64,000 nt of DNA from Acanthosoma haemorrhoidale. Its lineage: Eukaryota > Arthropoda > Insecta > Hemiptera > Acanthosomatidae. A program made the position numbers and the translations under genes. The stretch covers positions 58,673,239 through 58,737,238 of the forward strand of contig OV884012.1 of NCBI GenBank assembly GCA_930367205.1. Reading direction: 5' to 3'. Every line of letters begins with the position of its first letter. Positions within the stretch are counted from its first letter, which is position 1. This document shows, in pieces, positions 34,567 to 46,304 of this stretch. A model generated the notes under the pieces. It searched no databases, was not told where the DNA came from, and saw nothing but the letters and a program-made list of their open reading frames with translations.

Positions 34567-35220
34567 AATTTTTATAGTTAAGCTTCAGAACGTGTTTATT
34601 ATTGTCAATACATAACAATGGTCACTGAGAAAATGAATTTTTTTTAAATTACATACATTTTTTAATGTGCTATAAATGTTTGATGCCTAGATTACATAAG
34701 TGTTTAGATTTCCTGGAAAGATACACCCTGGAAAGTTTATAGATTATTTGCACGGTAAGTGAAATGATTTCTGAAATTTTCCAAATAGATTACTTTGTAA
34801 AGCATAAATACAATTATCAAATTCGAAATTACAAGTTATGAGTGTAATAGTTTTATTTTTTGAGTTTGGGCATAAACACCTTGATGACTTTATAATTTAT
34901 CTGTATTCCAGTGTAATTATATTAAATTAATACTTTAGTCTGTATTCAATATGGCATTCCTGCGCACAAACGTGACTAACTAAACTTTGCTGTCACTTAA
35001 TTTTCACTCATCCAGCAGATACACCGTGGCACTGTCATTCTGTCCAGGAATTCTCTAATTAACACACCTTTTCGGTCGTGTTAACTTAGTACCGTTAAGT
35101 AGTCACTATGCAAGGTCTAAGGTCCCTTTCAAATCGAAATGAATTTCTGAAATTTCATGCCTTTTTTATGAACCAAATCAACCTGAATTATAAATAATAC
35201 AAATTTTCTTTAAATATAAT

Positions 35221-35693
35221 TGTAGCGACCGCTAACTGCATAAGATAATTCACCCCATACTCTATTGTATATATATATATATTGTAAATTGGTTATAATA
35301 TGTTGTAAATTAATTCAAACAAATGTAAATAACATTACCAAACCATAAGTCATACCAGTGCAAATATTGTAAAAGACGCAGCTGCAAACAACTAGTCAGA
35401 TGATCTTGAAGGGGGAGTCAGGTAGCGCCTAGGGGGTGTGTGGGTCCCGGTCTAGAACAGTCAAGCGTCACCGCAACCCTACGGTTTGGTTGGTCAGAAT
35501 AAAACCCCAGATCATTGACTACTTGGGGCTATATATACCCCCTAGTTTTAGCCGATAAATCAAAAACAGAGCTCATTGCTAGCTGCCAAAGTGTTCACAT
35601 CGTCTGCTGCTAGTTGTTTCGTCCACCATTGTGCTTGTGAGACGTGATATCTAAGGTAACTTTTAGTATATTTAAGTGTCAGTGGTAGCTACA
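35221..35693 (+). repeat. Possible LTR or LINE 5' UTR
   Basis: It starts TGTAGCGACC and ends GGTAGCTACA, so the ends are inverted. A TATA-like CTATATATA lies at 35529-35537. No target duplication is visible. It is followed by a LINE ORF1-like frame, so a LINE 5' UTR is as likely as an LTR. Confidence 0.35.
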
Positions 35694-35756
35694 AGGGGAC
35701 GGTACCCCATTAAATTTTTTTACCGTATTGTGTTCGAAGTATTGAACTTCCGGGAG

Positions 35757-36090
35757 ATGGAGATAGAAGTAGAGACATCCAGGAAGCGACCGGCTTCCCC
35801 GCCACCATCATTGGACAGTAAAGAGGATTTCACTTACCCAAAAATTACTGTTAAGGTCTAGAGACCTAAAAAGAAGGCAAATCCGACTAAGATCGGAAAT
35901 AAATTTCAGGTACTCGCGAGCAAGTCGCCTGAAAGTCCTCAAACCGTAGCTCCAGTAACAAAGAAGCGGCCACCTGTAATTGTCTCAAGTGTAATTGTCC
36001 CTCAAATGCTCAAAGAGCAATTATCAGCAAGTTCGCGCTCAAGAAGACGAAGGAGGGAGTCACTATTTATCCCGAGCTCGAGCAGGAAAG
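35757..36090 (+). pseudogene. LINE ORF1 N-terminal remnant
   Basis: From the ATG at 35757, EVETSRKRPASPPPSLDSKE; then after a stop GNKFQVLASKSPE and KKRPPVIV, a Pro/Ser/Lys-rich lead-in typical of LINE ORF1 proteins. The RNA-binding and CCHC part is missing where an inverted RT fragment begins. Class assignment rests on composition and short motifs. Confidence 0.45.
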
Positions 36091-36099
36091 AGCGAAAAT

Positions 36100-36720
36100 T
36101 TTGAAATCTTGAATGCTGAGCACTTAAAATTTTTCGTGAATCTCGTCTGCCTTCATTCGGTCGAACGGGGTATGTTTGAGGGAGGTGCGGAGAACTCTGT
36201 TCTGAAATTGCTGGAGCGTTTTTAGAGTGTTAGGAGTCAGATAATTGAAGAGAGGGGTCCCATACATCAAAGCAGGTCTTAGGACGCTCTGGTATATCAG
36301 CAGCTTGAGGCGTACCGATAAAGCCGGGCTGTGAAGTAGGTGTCCGAGGCTGAAGAATTTCTTTCTAACACTCTTTCTAACTTCTTACCGAGATATGTTG
36401 TGAACGACAAGTGTCTACCGAGGGTGATCCTAAGGTAGCATAGCTTGCTGCTCAGAGGGCACTCTTTGCCGTCTAAGACGAAGGATCTGGGAAGCTTCTT
36501 TCTTCCGGATTTATAGCTAAATATAACTCCTTTTGTCTTGGCCGGGTTGACTGTAATGTTGACGGCATCGAGTTTCTCAGCAATGTGTTGGCTGGCGCTC
36601 TCCGCAAAGTTCAGGGCTCTGGCGGGATTGATACTAGTGCTGTAAACACCTATGTCGTCTGCATACGCCGATACCTCGCAGTTGGGGCACGAGTCTCCTA
36701 CGCCAACGCTTGGCAGAACC
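36100..36720 (-). pseudogene. LINE reverse transcriptase fragment, inverted inside the cluster
   Basis: The minus strand reads SAYADDIGVYSTSINPARAL with the catalytic YADD box, then VNITVNPAKTKGVIFSYKSG and YLRITLGRHLSFTTYLGKKL. It continues in shifted frames with LIYQ-type thumb sequence to about 36110. It belongs to a family different from but related to the flanking plus-strand copy. Confidence 0.8.
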
Positions 36721-36729
36721 CGTTCTACC

Positions 36730-37950
36730 GTCGCCACCCGTTCTTGGACCGTACGGAAGCCACCGCTGCCACCGCCACTGCTGTCCCTACCACCACTGCC
36801 ACCAGTTCTCCGCACAAAAGAAGAAGTAGATCTTCAACTAACTTTCATAACTGATGTGATCATATACGCAGCAAACACTACGATCCCGAAGTTCACTCCC
36901 ATGCCACCGTCTCTGCGACCACCTCCAGACCACATTCTTAAAATTATAGCCTTGCGCAATAATTAGAAGAATAGATGGTACAGGATGAGAGATCAGCAAG
37001 CCAAGGTCGTTGTGAATTCTCTCACAACGCAAATCCGGGGCTTGATGAAACTCTGGAAAACAGCACATTGGCATGAGAGACTTCGTAGCACTCATGGAGA
37101 TCACATAAAGTTTTGGAAGCTGTTGAAGACTACAAAAGGCAAGACAGCCACTGTCCGTCTTCACGAAGGGGACAATGTTCTGACTGCTGAGCAACAGGCA
37201 ACAAAACTGGCCGACCATTACGCTAGGGACATTACGGCTAGGACGGGTTACTACCACATGCCTCCTCCGGTAGATGCTGAACAGAACCACATGTTTGTAT
37301 CACCAAAGCAGCTTAAGGCGATTCTTCGCCGGTGTCAGGGAAACCGGGCACCATGGCACGACGAGATACAAACAGTGCTGCTCAAACAAATGCCGAGGAG
37401 AGAGATTGAACAACTCGCTTATACAACTCATGTATAATATTGCGGTACTTTCCTGACACATGGAAACAAGCCATCTTGTTTCCATACTAAAGCCACCAAA
37501 GAGCGGAGATCACCCAGCCCACTACCACCCGATCAGCTTGCTACCGAGAATGGGGAAAATTTTCGAGAAAAACACTGCATGGAAAATGACATCATTCCGC
37601 CAGAACAGACTGGATTTCAATCCAGTATGCACGCAGAGCATACCGTTCTGAAGCTAGCCATAACTTGAATAGAAACATAGCCACGGCTATGATGCACATA
37701 CCCACGGGACACTGTGTCAAATGCTCTGCAACCGGGAGTGCCCGAAGCAACTCTGTTCAATTCTGGCTAGCTTCTTCAACAACAGATCGATGAGGGTGCG
37801 GGTGGGTGATAGCTTCTCTGAAGCTGTGCCACTGACCTGTGGAGTACCCCAAGGAGCCGTTCTATTCCCTGTACTGTTCAACGTGTACTCGTCTGAAACT
37901 GTAGGAGCCCGATAAAAAAACACAACAGTTACTGCTTTCGCTGATTTTCC
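36730..37950 (+). pseudogene. LINE fragment: endonuclease-RT linker and RT start, several breaks
   Basis: Reads EEVDLQLTFITDVIIYAANT and IKFWKLLKTTKGKTATVRLH, then FVSPKQLKAILRRCQGNRAP and IQTVLLKQMPRREIEQL, matching the linker and first RT motifs; later HPISLLPRMGKIFEK and CGVPQGAVLFPVLFNVYSSE. Frameshifts occur near 37430 and 37490, a deletion removes the AFDSVSHG region near 37680, and the copy ends at TVTAFADF just before the catalytic box. Confidence 0.82.
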
Positions 37951-38060
37951 ATTTTTACGTCGTATAGTACATTGAGAAAGTCAGGGAGTCCACTTGCCTC
38001 CTACTGTGTAGGATTTTCGCAAATTATTTTTCCCCTTTCTAACAGTTTCTAGAGTATTTA
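37950..38060 (-). pseudogene. Small LINE RT fragment, inverted
   Basis: The minus strand gives KGKNNLRKSYTVGGK and LSQCTI, similar to KGKKSLPKSYSIEGQ in 52243-53235. Confidence 0.55.
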
Positions 38061-39289
38061 AGATATTTTTAGATTGGGCCAGGTAGATTCCATGAGAAGC
38101 GAATAAAACATAAATAACTAATATTTCACCGTTCCAATACTAGAAGTGAAAGAATTAGAACTATTTCACGATTTCAGGTTCGAACTAGTGCCTATAATTA
38201 GTTATTTAAATGCCAAATATTAGGATTAGACAAAATTATTATTGCTAATGTTTATTTTAGAGAACAATTATAATTTTAAGTTTCTCTGTACTATATGCAG
38301 TTTAGGAATGGCTGTTAGTACTGTGGCTAGATACTTTATCTGGATATTTTGTAGCATATGTGATATACCCGTGACCTTTTTGATATTAGATTTTCTTTGA
38401 TGCTAGAGGCTGAAAGTGTTGGCTTTCATAACCCTTTTAAATAACACAAGTTATTTTGTTCTTTATTATTGAAGGAAAACATAAAAGTTACTTTTCGTTT
38501 TAGTTTTAGATAGGTGATCCGATACTCATAAATAATTTATTTTGTAAAATTTAGTATATTCATCACATATATTTTAAATAGTGGTTTCCTCGAGGCTTAG
38601 GTTATGGGTTCAAAATCCTACGCAGGCAGTGAGTTTTGTTTAACCCTTATTAGAAGTGGGTGGATGCTCCCGTATGTGCTGTGCTAAATGATACTACATA
38701 GCATGTTTCTTAAGTATGCGTAGAGACCTCCAGTATAATACGGGCAAACGGCAAAAATATTGTCATATTTTACAATATCTTACATCTTTAGGGAGTCTTT
38801 TCTTTGCTCTTAAAAATGTAAATTGTAATTTTTGAAATATATATAAAAAAAAGATAAAAGAAGGAAAAGTGAAGAAAGGATATTTACTGACTTTAATTTA
38901 CTTATCCCTAAATACCTATCAAGAGACCGTCAGGATCGTATCAGGAGCGCCTCGAATTGTACAAAAAACTACAAATTTTCTCAAAGAGAAAGATTTCCCA
39001 CACCGTCGCTGTCAGGCGGACTCGTGCGGTATTCGGAACCTGCGGTGTGGGTATTCCTGTGCAATTGGGCTTGTTTCACCGGCCAACCCTATTTTATTCT
39101 GTTAAACCGTCTTATTCGTAAAAAAGCAAAATATAAACTTCATAAACTCTAACGCAACTTAAACCGTGTGTATAGGATACTTACTAACTAATTAAAAACT
39201 ATTTACAAGTAGTCCATCCTCCTCTTTTCCTACATATAATTTAACCTACATACTTAGATAATTAATCTTAACTTATCTTGTATATGCAA

Positions 39290-39700
39290 TGCTTCTACAC
39301 CATCCTGAGCAACGATACCTTCTTGATGAGTCCACGGATAACCATCCTACACCACCCTCCTCAAGGTGGCGAAATGACCTAGTCCATTTAACTCCTTCCA
39401 CTTCTGGAAGGAACGAAATGCCCCAATGTTCTTTTCGACTGGACCTGTGACGACAAATTGGATTCCTCCTAGATGTACCTTCCTATCGAGCGGAGGAGCC
39501 ATGCTTTCGTGGGTTCCAATGCTCGACAGGTGAGCACATGTTCCATAGTGTCTTTCTTATTCTCCGCAATGCATGCAGTATGGGCCTTCTGCTCTTTTGT
39601 ATTCGTGCAGCTTGGATCAAAATCCAAGCTGGTCCATTTGCCGAGGAGGGCCTTACATCTCCTTGGTTCTATGTAAATTCTTTTCCGAAGAGAAGTGGAA
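39290..39700 (-). pseudogene. LINE ORF2 C-terminal fragment
   Basis: Minus strand has YCMHCGE and, one frame away, KKDTMEHVLTCRALE, a C-x2-C...H-x4-C zinc-binding end as in R1/I-type LINE proteins, then QFVVTGPVEKNIGAFRSFQK and a stop. Identification relies on this motif pattern. Confidence 0.5.
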
Positions 39701-41549
39701 GCTTTTAATGGTGCCCTCTTTTCACCTTCGTCCCAAGTTCTAGTCTACGGGAGCCACCACCACCAACTGGTTATCAGTTGCGAAGTCCACCACCACAACC
39801 TCCCCCCTCCTCGCAGTATATGTGGGACACCACACAGTGTGTTAGATCTCCGACTATGACCTCTTTGTAGTCTCTTCCTTGGCAGAATGTGAAGCATTCA
39901 GCAATTTATTTTTTTATTCCTTAGGCAGAATCCCAATAGAAGAACCATCCATAAATCCATTAAATAATGGAGGTCAATTCTTGACTTGGTCGGAGGACAG
40001 GTAGTAGGGGTAACCAGTAGCATAACACAGAGGGTGGCCACTAACGACCATTGGCTTAGTTATCGAACTGATAATTATTATAGTTATAATTCTTCATCTA
40101 GTTATGTTAGAGATTATATGGTGTACATACACATGCTTTTACCATGTACATTTGTCTAGATTGAAATTTGTTTTCAATCTTTTCGTTTCACATTTACTAT
40201 TGTTGATAAAAATGTGATTTAATTTACAGTTTGAAATGTTTATGTTCAACAACACAGTCATATGTTTCTGATAGTGCTTCTTACATTTTTCTTGCACTTG
40301 AAAATGACATCGTAACTGGCCAAAGTGTAGATAATATAAATACATCAATTTATTAGTAGAGCTTGTTGATGATTGAAATGAATATACGACCGAGTAGAGA
40401 AATATTTTCGTACTTATGATGCCATTTTCATGTGCTGTGATAAGTGTAGAGATCCACAATATGTCGCTTTTTTGTAGAATCATGAGGGTCTAAGGGCCAT
40501 GTAATATTGGTTTACATAGATTAAAGATTGAAAAAATGGGTTCATTTTTTTAATCTATAATACATTTGAAATCGAACAAAACTCATTGTACAAACCAAGA
40601 GCTTTGTGAGAAGTGAAGTTTAAAAGCGGTAAAAAATTGCCAATTTCAAAAGTTAGTAAAATATTAATGTAACTTCCAATTGTATCGATTGAAGAATTTT
40701 AAAGCATCGAACAATGTCAAATCGAATATTGGACAGGAAACTTCTTGGACGACAAGAACTCTTGTTTTATTATGATGAATACTTATAATTAATTAGTCGT
40801 TCAATCTTAGTTAAATAATGGCTAAGAATTCATGACTAAATCTCCTGTTAGGATTCCAGACGTGACGAATCATTTTTAATTTTCAAAATAGACTATTGAA
40901 TTATTGGCCAGTTTGACATCATTGTAATTCATCAATTTTCTAAGAGAGTATTAACAAATCTAAGAATTCTTAATTCGTTCGTTATAAATATAACATATTA
41001 CCGGTAAAAGAAAAACTCTCCATCTATATAAGTTGGTTAAACTACTGAGGGCAAACATTAGCTGGCAGACTAACACAGGATACTAAATAAACTCGGGGAG
41101 ACGTCAGATCAAGTTTGTTGTATGTAAAGAAAACTTTTCTTTCCCACTTCTTTCTTTGAGTGGTCTTGAGCCTTGTACCTACCTACCTTTGTTCCTTCAG
41201 GCTAACCGCAAATATAACAGCTGAAAAGATAAAAAAACAAAAAGGCACTTATCAGGTTTGCGAACAGCGTTCTCGAGCGATTTCAATTAACATTACTTTT
41301 TTTTTCTGACTATAGCTTAATTTAAAAAAAAATAGAGTATTCACTAATGGGTAATAAGTAAGTGTTATAAAAGATCCTACGAATGCAATATTTACAATGA
41401 TGTAATGCAGAAGTATTTAGTGTGTAATGTAGTAAATACGCTATGTACAATACGTACGCATATGGATAGAGATGCAGAGGCCAGTTATATTTATAATACT
41501 CATTATATCTTACATTTTTAGTAGAAACGTGTACCTCAGTTGAGACTTA

Positions 41550-41735
41550 TGGTCCCCTGGTTTTTTTTAAGTAACCATTTCCTCCCTTAAAATCTTTTTC
41601 TGACCTGCTTAGGGCCAAGACATCCCACTTGTGCCTAAGGATTCAGACAGTATGTTCTAACGCTGTAACTGATCTCTTAATATTTGTATATATACCAGTT
41701 ATTTGATTGTTATTCATAATAAAGTTTTTTAAAAG
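41550..41735 (+). mobile_element. LINE 3' tail, plus-strand copy of the TTCATAATAAAG family
   Basis: Contains CAAGACATCCCACTTGTGCC, ATATACCAGTTATTTGATTG and ends ATTCATAATAAAG plus an A-rich run. Confidence 0.6.
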
Positions 41736-42779
41736 ACTCTCCTCTGCAAGATTATTTAACTGGCTTAGGAAATCGCGCTACTCCCTCAGCTGCATCAGTT
41801 ATTACAACCCAACGGAGGATGATCAGAGAAACAAATATGGTGAATCAAATTAAAAACAGTTTTAATGATTTTACGACAATATAGTTCACTGAAGTTCAAA
41901 AACATAAGACATGCTATTAATATAAGATAGACTATTAATCAGGATGTCAAGTTCTTTAAATTGATACTCTACTAAATATGAAGGTAAAATATTTATTTTT
42001 TATCAATAATTAATTTATAAATTACTCTTCTTTACTGTTCATGAGGCTGTTTTCTTTTTTTATAGCACTGTCTAGGAACTATTAAATACCACCATCATTA
42101 AAAACCATAGTACATAATAAAGAATAAAAACAATAAAAAAGATAAATGATGAGTTGAAGTTCCGAACACAATACTAATGGCTGTTTTGATGACCTTTTTC
42201 CAATTGTGGTTCATGAAAAATATTCATAAATTATATGTTTGTACCAATACAATTAGGACGCCGAGATCTTTAAATCTCTGACTCAACAAAGTTATAGAAT
42301 CTCATAATTTCGAGATGCATATCACACTTGACTTGATTTTTCGAAATTTGTTTCTAACCTATTGCTATAGATTGCGAGTTTATCTAATCATTTGAATCTT
42401 CTGTACCATTAGCCATTTAATTTTTTTATGGTTCAACTATGGATAATTAAGGACTGATGGAAATAAAATTGAGGGATCCCAATTCTATTAATTAGATCAG
42501 TGATTCAAAAACTTTTTTTTTTTAGTTACTGCTGATAATTGTGATGAGGTAAACTTTTTTTGTTTTTTGCATTCACCATTCGAGTATATCATGTCTAGGT
42601 TAGAGGCGGTCTTTGATCAGACAGGAGTGGTGAGATGGTTGTTTGTCAACGCTTTATACAACGCGTTTAAAAAAAAATTTTTTTTCTAACTTTATTTAAT
42701 TGTTAATACTTAGAATACTGAGTAGTATAGTACGGGTTTAAAAATGAGCGAAAAACAAAACGTAGTGACTAAGTTAATA

Positions 42780-42925
42780 GTAAGTTAGTTTTAAGGTTGA
42801 TCAAAAAGGTGAGCCCCATCACCTTTATTAGTCAGTTTAGTCCAGTCACGTATAATGTATATCATTATACTTGTTTATTCGTTATATAATTTTTATAAAA
42901 TAACAAAACCTGTATATAATGTAGC
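42780..42925 (+). mobile_element. LINE 3' UTR fragment with conserved hairpin
   Basis: The hairpin GGTGAGCCCCATCACC (42808-42823) is extended here to an 8-bp stem (AAAGGTGA/TCACCTTT). The surrounding TTAGTTTTAAG and ATAATGTATA resemble the reverse complement of 52100-52230. GTAGC-GAT-GCTAC at 42921-42933 is another short hairpin. Confidence 0.5.
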
Positions 42926-42936
42926 GATGCTACAGG

Positions 42937-43150
42937 AAATACAAAAATAATTTGTAAATGGATTCACCTGAGGATCTATAATTATATATAATTATCTGTA
43001 AATTTAAGGGGGCTATGGAAAAAACAAAAAAAAAAAATAACAAAAAAAACAACGTAGTGACAAAATACAAAAATAATTTGTAAATAGATTCACCTGAGAA
43101 TCTATAATTATCTGTAAATTTAAAGGGGCTATGAAAGAAAAAACAAAAGT
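42937..43150 (+). repeat. Tandem duplication, period about 125 bp
   Basis: AAATACAAAAATAATTTGTA...GATTCACCTGAG, then ATCTATAATTAT and GGGGCTATG occur twice, at about 42937 and 43062, with A-rich spacers. Confidence 0.85.
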
Positions 43151-43274
43151 ATTTTTTCGTCATGACTAAATCTATAAAAATGCTGTTTTAGATGGTGATG
43201 ATTCATTAGTCAGATAACAATCCGTTCATCACTTCGTATTTTACAAGGCTAGTTAAATAATATTTGTAGAGGTG

Positions 43275-43400
43275 TGTCTCTAAAAAAACTTTATTATGAA
43301 TCACAATTAAAACACTGGTATATGCAAATATTAAGAGTTACAGAGTTACAGCATACTGGGTTGAATGTCTAGGAGCAAGTGGGTGTCTGGAGCTAAGCTG
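43275..43400 (-). mobile_element. LINE 3' tail, minus-strand copy of the TTCATAATAAAG family
   Basis: The reverse complement reads CACTTGCTCCTAGACATTC, then ATATACCAGTGTTTTAATTG and ATTCATAATAAAG, in the same order as at 41550-41735. Confidence 0.6.
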
Positions 43401-46167
43401 GGACATATGCAGGTAAGAAAAAAGGGCAAGACCCTTCCATAGTTCATAGCATTGTAAAACTGGCCTTCCACTGTACCTTTAGGGATCTAACATTCGTACA
43501 AACCAGCATTGCTTTAGCATCAATAAAATAACCTCTTCAGATAAAATGTATGATTTTGGTTTTTAGAATTCGAAAATAAATATTCTCAATTCATCCTATG
43601 GCTAAGCATTCAAAATTCCACTTCATTTTCAGAATGATTACACCTATTTTTTTCAACTCTTTTCGTCGGTAAAAGAGATAACAAAAGCAAAAATTAATTT
43701 TTTATTTTTATTTTATGTATATTTCACCGAAGTAATTTAATCACTAATTTCAGACCATTATAATACCTTATGAAGCGGAAAAACTAATGCACACTAAGCA
43801 ATCGCCGAAATATCACTCCCTCTCTGAACAGCTGGGCCACAGTTGCGTTCAAGTCCCCGTGAGATTTGACATAATACCTCCGGCCTAAGTTCACACAGTT
43901 CCTTTTGCATCGTCAAACCAGGCGGATCATACTCGTCTTATTATTGCTACATTGTTAAATGTGTTTAAACTAATGGGTTTCAGTTATTATCTGTTGTGAA
44001 GCTAAGGTTCTATTGGAGAATTTTATAATTATCAGGAGTTAAATTCAGCGTGCAAGCTGCTCCAGGATGAAATTTCAGCAGCTATATACAGAGAACATCA
44101 AACTGTAACTCATTTTAATATCATTTAGAACTCAAAATGTTACTTATTTATATCAATGTGTATATTTATTTAATGAACATTTTATATTATTGTTTGAAAA
44201 CGTACTTTATGCGTATTTCAATCATCCCCTAAGGCTCACAATCAAAAGATTACTAGTTTCTTCTAACTACTTCAAAAAGACTATAGTTTCACAAACGAAC
44301 AATTTTCACATCCTACACAAAGATAAATGTGGCAGATTTTTTTTTTTATTTTGGACAATTTCTGGGAGTCGATTGGACTGTGTAAGGTTATGAATGAGTC
44401 CTTCCGGAATAAAATGGGCTTGTCAGATAAACTGAGCGAACGGACTTGACTAGAAGGTGGTAAGGTCGTTGACGAAGGATGATAGATAATAGCTGGTTGA
44501 GTTAAGCTATCGATTGGCAGGGATATACGGAGAGTTCGAGCGAGAGCTGGGGTGTCCTGGAAATAGAAGGAATTTGACGGGAGATTTCAGTCCAGGCGCT
44601 AGTTGCAAATGATTCCCCATTAAAAACATCCCTAGAAATTATTTTAATCAACAACTTTATATTCATATGACTGCAAACCATGGATCTGCAGTCATAAAAC
44701 CTTTTAAGTATTAGGGTTTCGTTGAATTCTTCTAAACCAAGTAATTATATAAACATAAATAACAAACATTTATAAACATAAACATTTATTTTAGTTTAAT
44801 TATACTCTAGATCACATAGGGAAATGCATAGTACTAATTAGAAACAATTTAATTTTTATTTATGTTTTATAGGTAATTGCGGACAGGATTTGAAAATATT
44901 TTTCATGTCGTTGGGGAGAATCTCGCATAAACGTTTAGGTTTATAGGTCAAACAGGGCTCACAATCGCCAGGACAGACAGACACACGGGTGAGACATAAG
45001 GCTTTCGGATTTCGAAAAAATTCATTCATTCAAAATGTAATTAAAATTTGAAACTTATTTTCCACAATTCTTAACTATGCTGATTGGATTTTGGTTATAA
45101 AAAAATAATAGGAAGAAGGAAAAAAAAGGTTTAACTCGATGACACAATTTTTTTTAAAGATTCATGTCTTCGGCAAAAAAAGCCTTTAACTTTAAAGAGT
45201 CAAAGATAGAAAACTCGTATTTAATAAATTCTATGGTGGGTTTTTAGGTTTCATTATTTTATCGATTTATAATTTTTTTAATTTCTTGGAATAGGGGTTT
45301 TCAGGGGCAGCGATGATTGACCAAACTAAATTAAGTATTTTAATTAAGTACATGTTAAAAAAGTTTGGCGTATAAGCAAAAATTTTTCGATAAAATGGGG
45401 GTAAGTCTTATACTCGGATCATATAGTTAATCTTTTAACTGACGATATCAGAGTTTTAGCACTGAATGTAATTCGATTTTTATATAATTACTTTAGATAA
45501 TATCATATAAAACTTTTATTGAGTATTGGCAGGGGTGTGTTGAATGGGTAACAGCATTGGTGGTGAGCTATACAGATGGTGTTGGTAAACATCTATAAAA
45601 AAACCTTAATAAAAGTTTCTAAAATTATTATGCTATAAAAATTAATTTAAGATTACTATAAAAGTCAATGGAATAAGTTAAATTGTTTGAAATTTCAACT
45701 ATACTTTTGGGCAGAAATCATTTTAAGTTAATTTAAAAACCATTAAGTTTAAACATGAAAATGGATTTTTGATTTTTAATTTTATTTAACTGTTCATACT
45801 TTATTAGATACATAATAAATCACCAGAAATAACGAAAAAATTCACGTAGCCGTACTACCATCTAACGACAAACTATACTTCTGACATTTGTTTTATTTAC
45901 AATATAGTAAAAGAAAGCACTCAAAGGTTTCTTAAAAATTATAAGAGCATCATAAATAATTTAGTAAAAAGTGTTATGTACAATGATATTTCCTACATGT
46001 ACATAAGTGGATATTTTAGTTTTAGTTTAGATCTCTGGCGTCTAGCAACTATATGCAATAATACCACGTGCATAAAATAATATAAAGACATTCAATTATT
46101 CAAAAAATTATTATTAGTTTCAAATATTGCGTTCTAATAAAATTAAGAATTTAATACAGTCACTTAC

Positions 46168-46304
46168 GACATCTATGATGTGATGTATAGATAACCCAAA
46201 AATAACCTTAAGCGGTTGTGAGTAATTAAGACTTGGCCTCACCGCTGAGTTATATCCGTCCAACAACCTCTGCGTCAGTTTGTATTCCACGTCATCTGCG
46301 ACTG
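46168..46304 (-). CDS. nAChR alpha exon: N-terminal helix and first beta strands
   Basis: This exon encodes the mature N-terminus of the ligand-binding domain, with DDVEYKLTQRLLDGYN followed by AVRPSLNYSQPLKVIFGL and ending HHIIDV. NYS is a potential N-glycosylation site. The donor after GTC is GTAAGT and leaves phase 0, which fits the next exon starting DEKNQ, the usual order in the family. Two tandem acceptors (TTTCAG then CAG) allow a start at 46304 or 46301, both in frame, so NAGNAG-type alternative splicing is possible. The upstream signal-peptide exon was not found. The flanking intron toward lower coordinates is about 11.7 kb. Confidence 0.92.

Larger units (their letters stand above)
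38061..46167. other. nAChR 11.7-kb intron, right part
   Basis: Contains LINE pieces at 39290-39700, 41550-41735, 42780-42925 and 43275-43400. Other parts are AT-rich. Frames at 38869-39105, 40139-40483 and 44190-44393 are unrecognised and probably chance. Confidence 0.45.
9285..46304 (-). other. Gene span: nicotinic acetylcholine receptor alpha subunit (partial)
   Basis: Seven minus-strand exons, in transcript order 46304-46168, 34512-34358, 17984-17801, 13398-13360, 12435-12219, 9693-9559 and 9472-9285, build one open reading frame of a Cys-loop, acetylcholine-gated cation channel subunit of the postsynaptic membrane. All junctions have GT donors and AG acceptors and matching phases. Intron lengths are about 11.7 kb, 16.4 kb, 4.4 kb, 0.8 kb, 2.5 kb and 86 bp. 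Vicinal cysteines in loop C make it an alpha-type subunit. Sequence around TM1-TM3 resembles insect alpha9/alpha10-type subunits more than Drosophila alpha1-7, but that subgroup call is from memory. Signal peptide, distal intracellular loop and TM4 were not located; they may lie outside the window or in small unrecognised exons. Confidence 0.9.

Noticed and set aside
40139..40483. 114-codon minus-strand frame as a gene
   Set aside because: No domain seen and composition follows the local AT-rich background.
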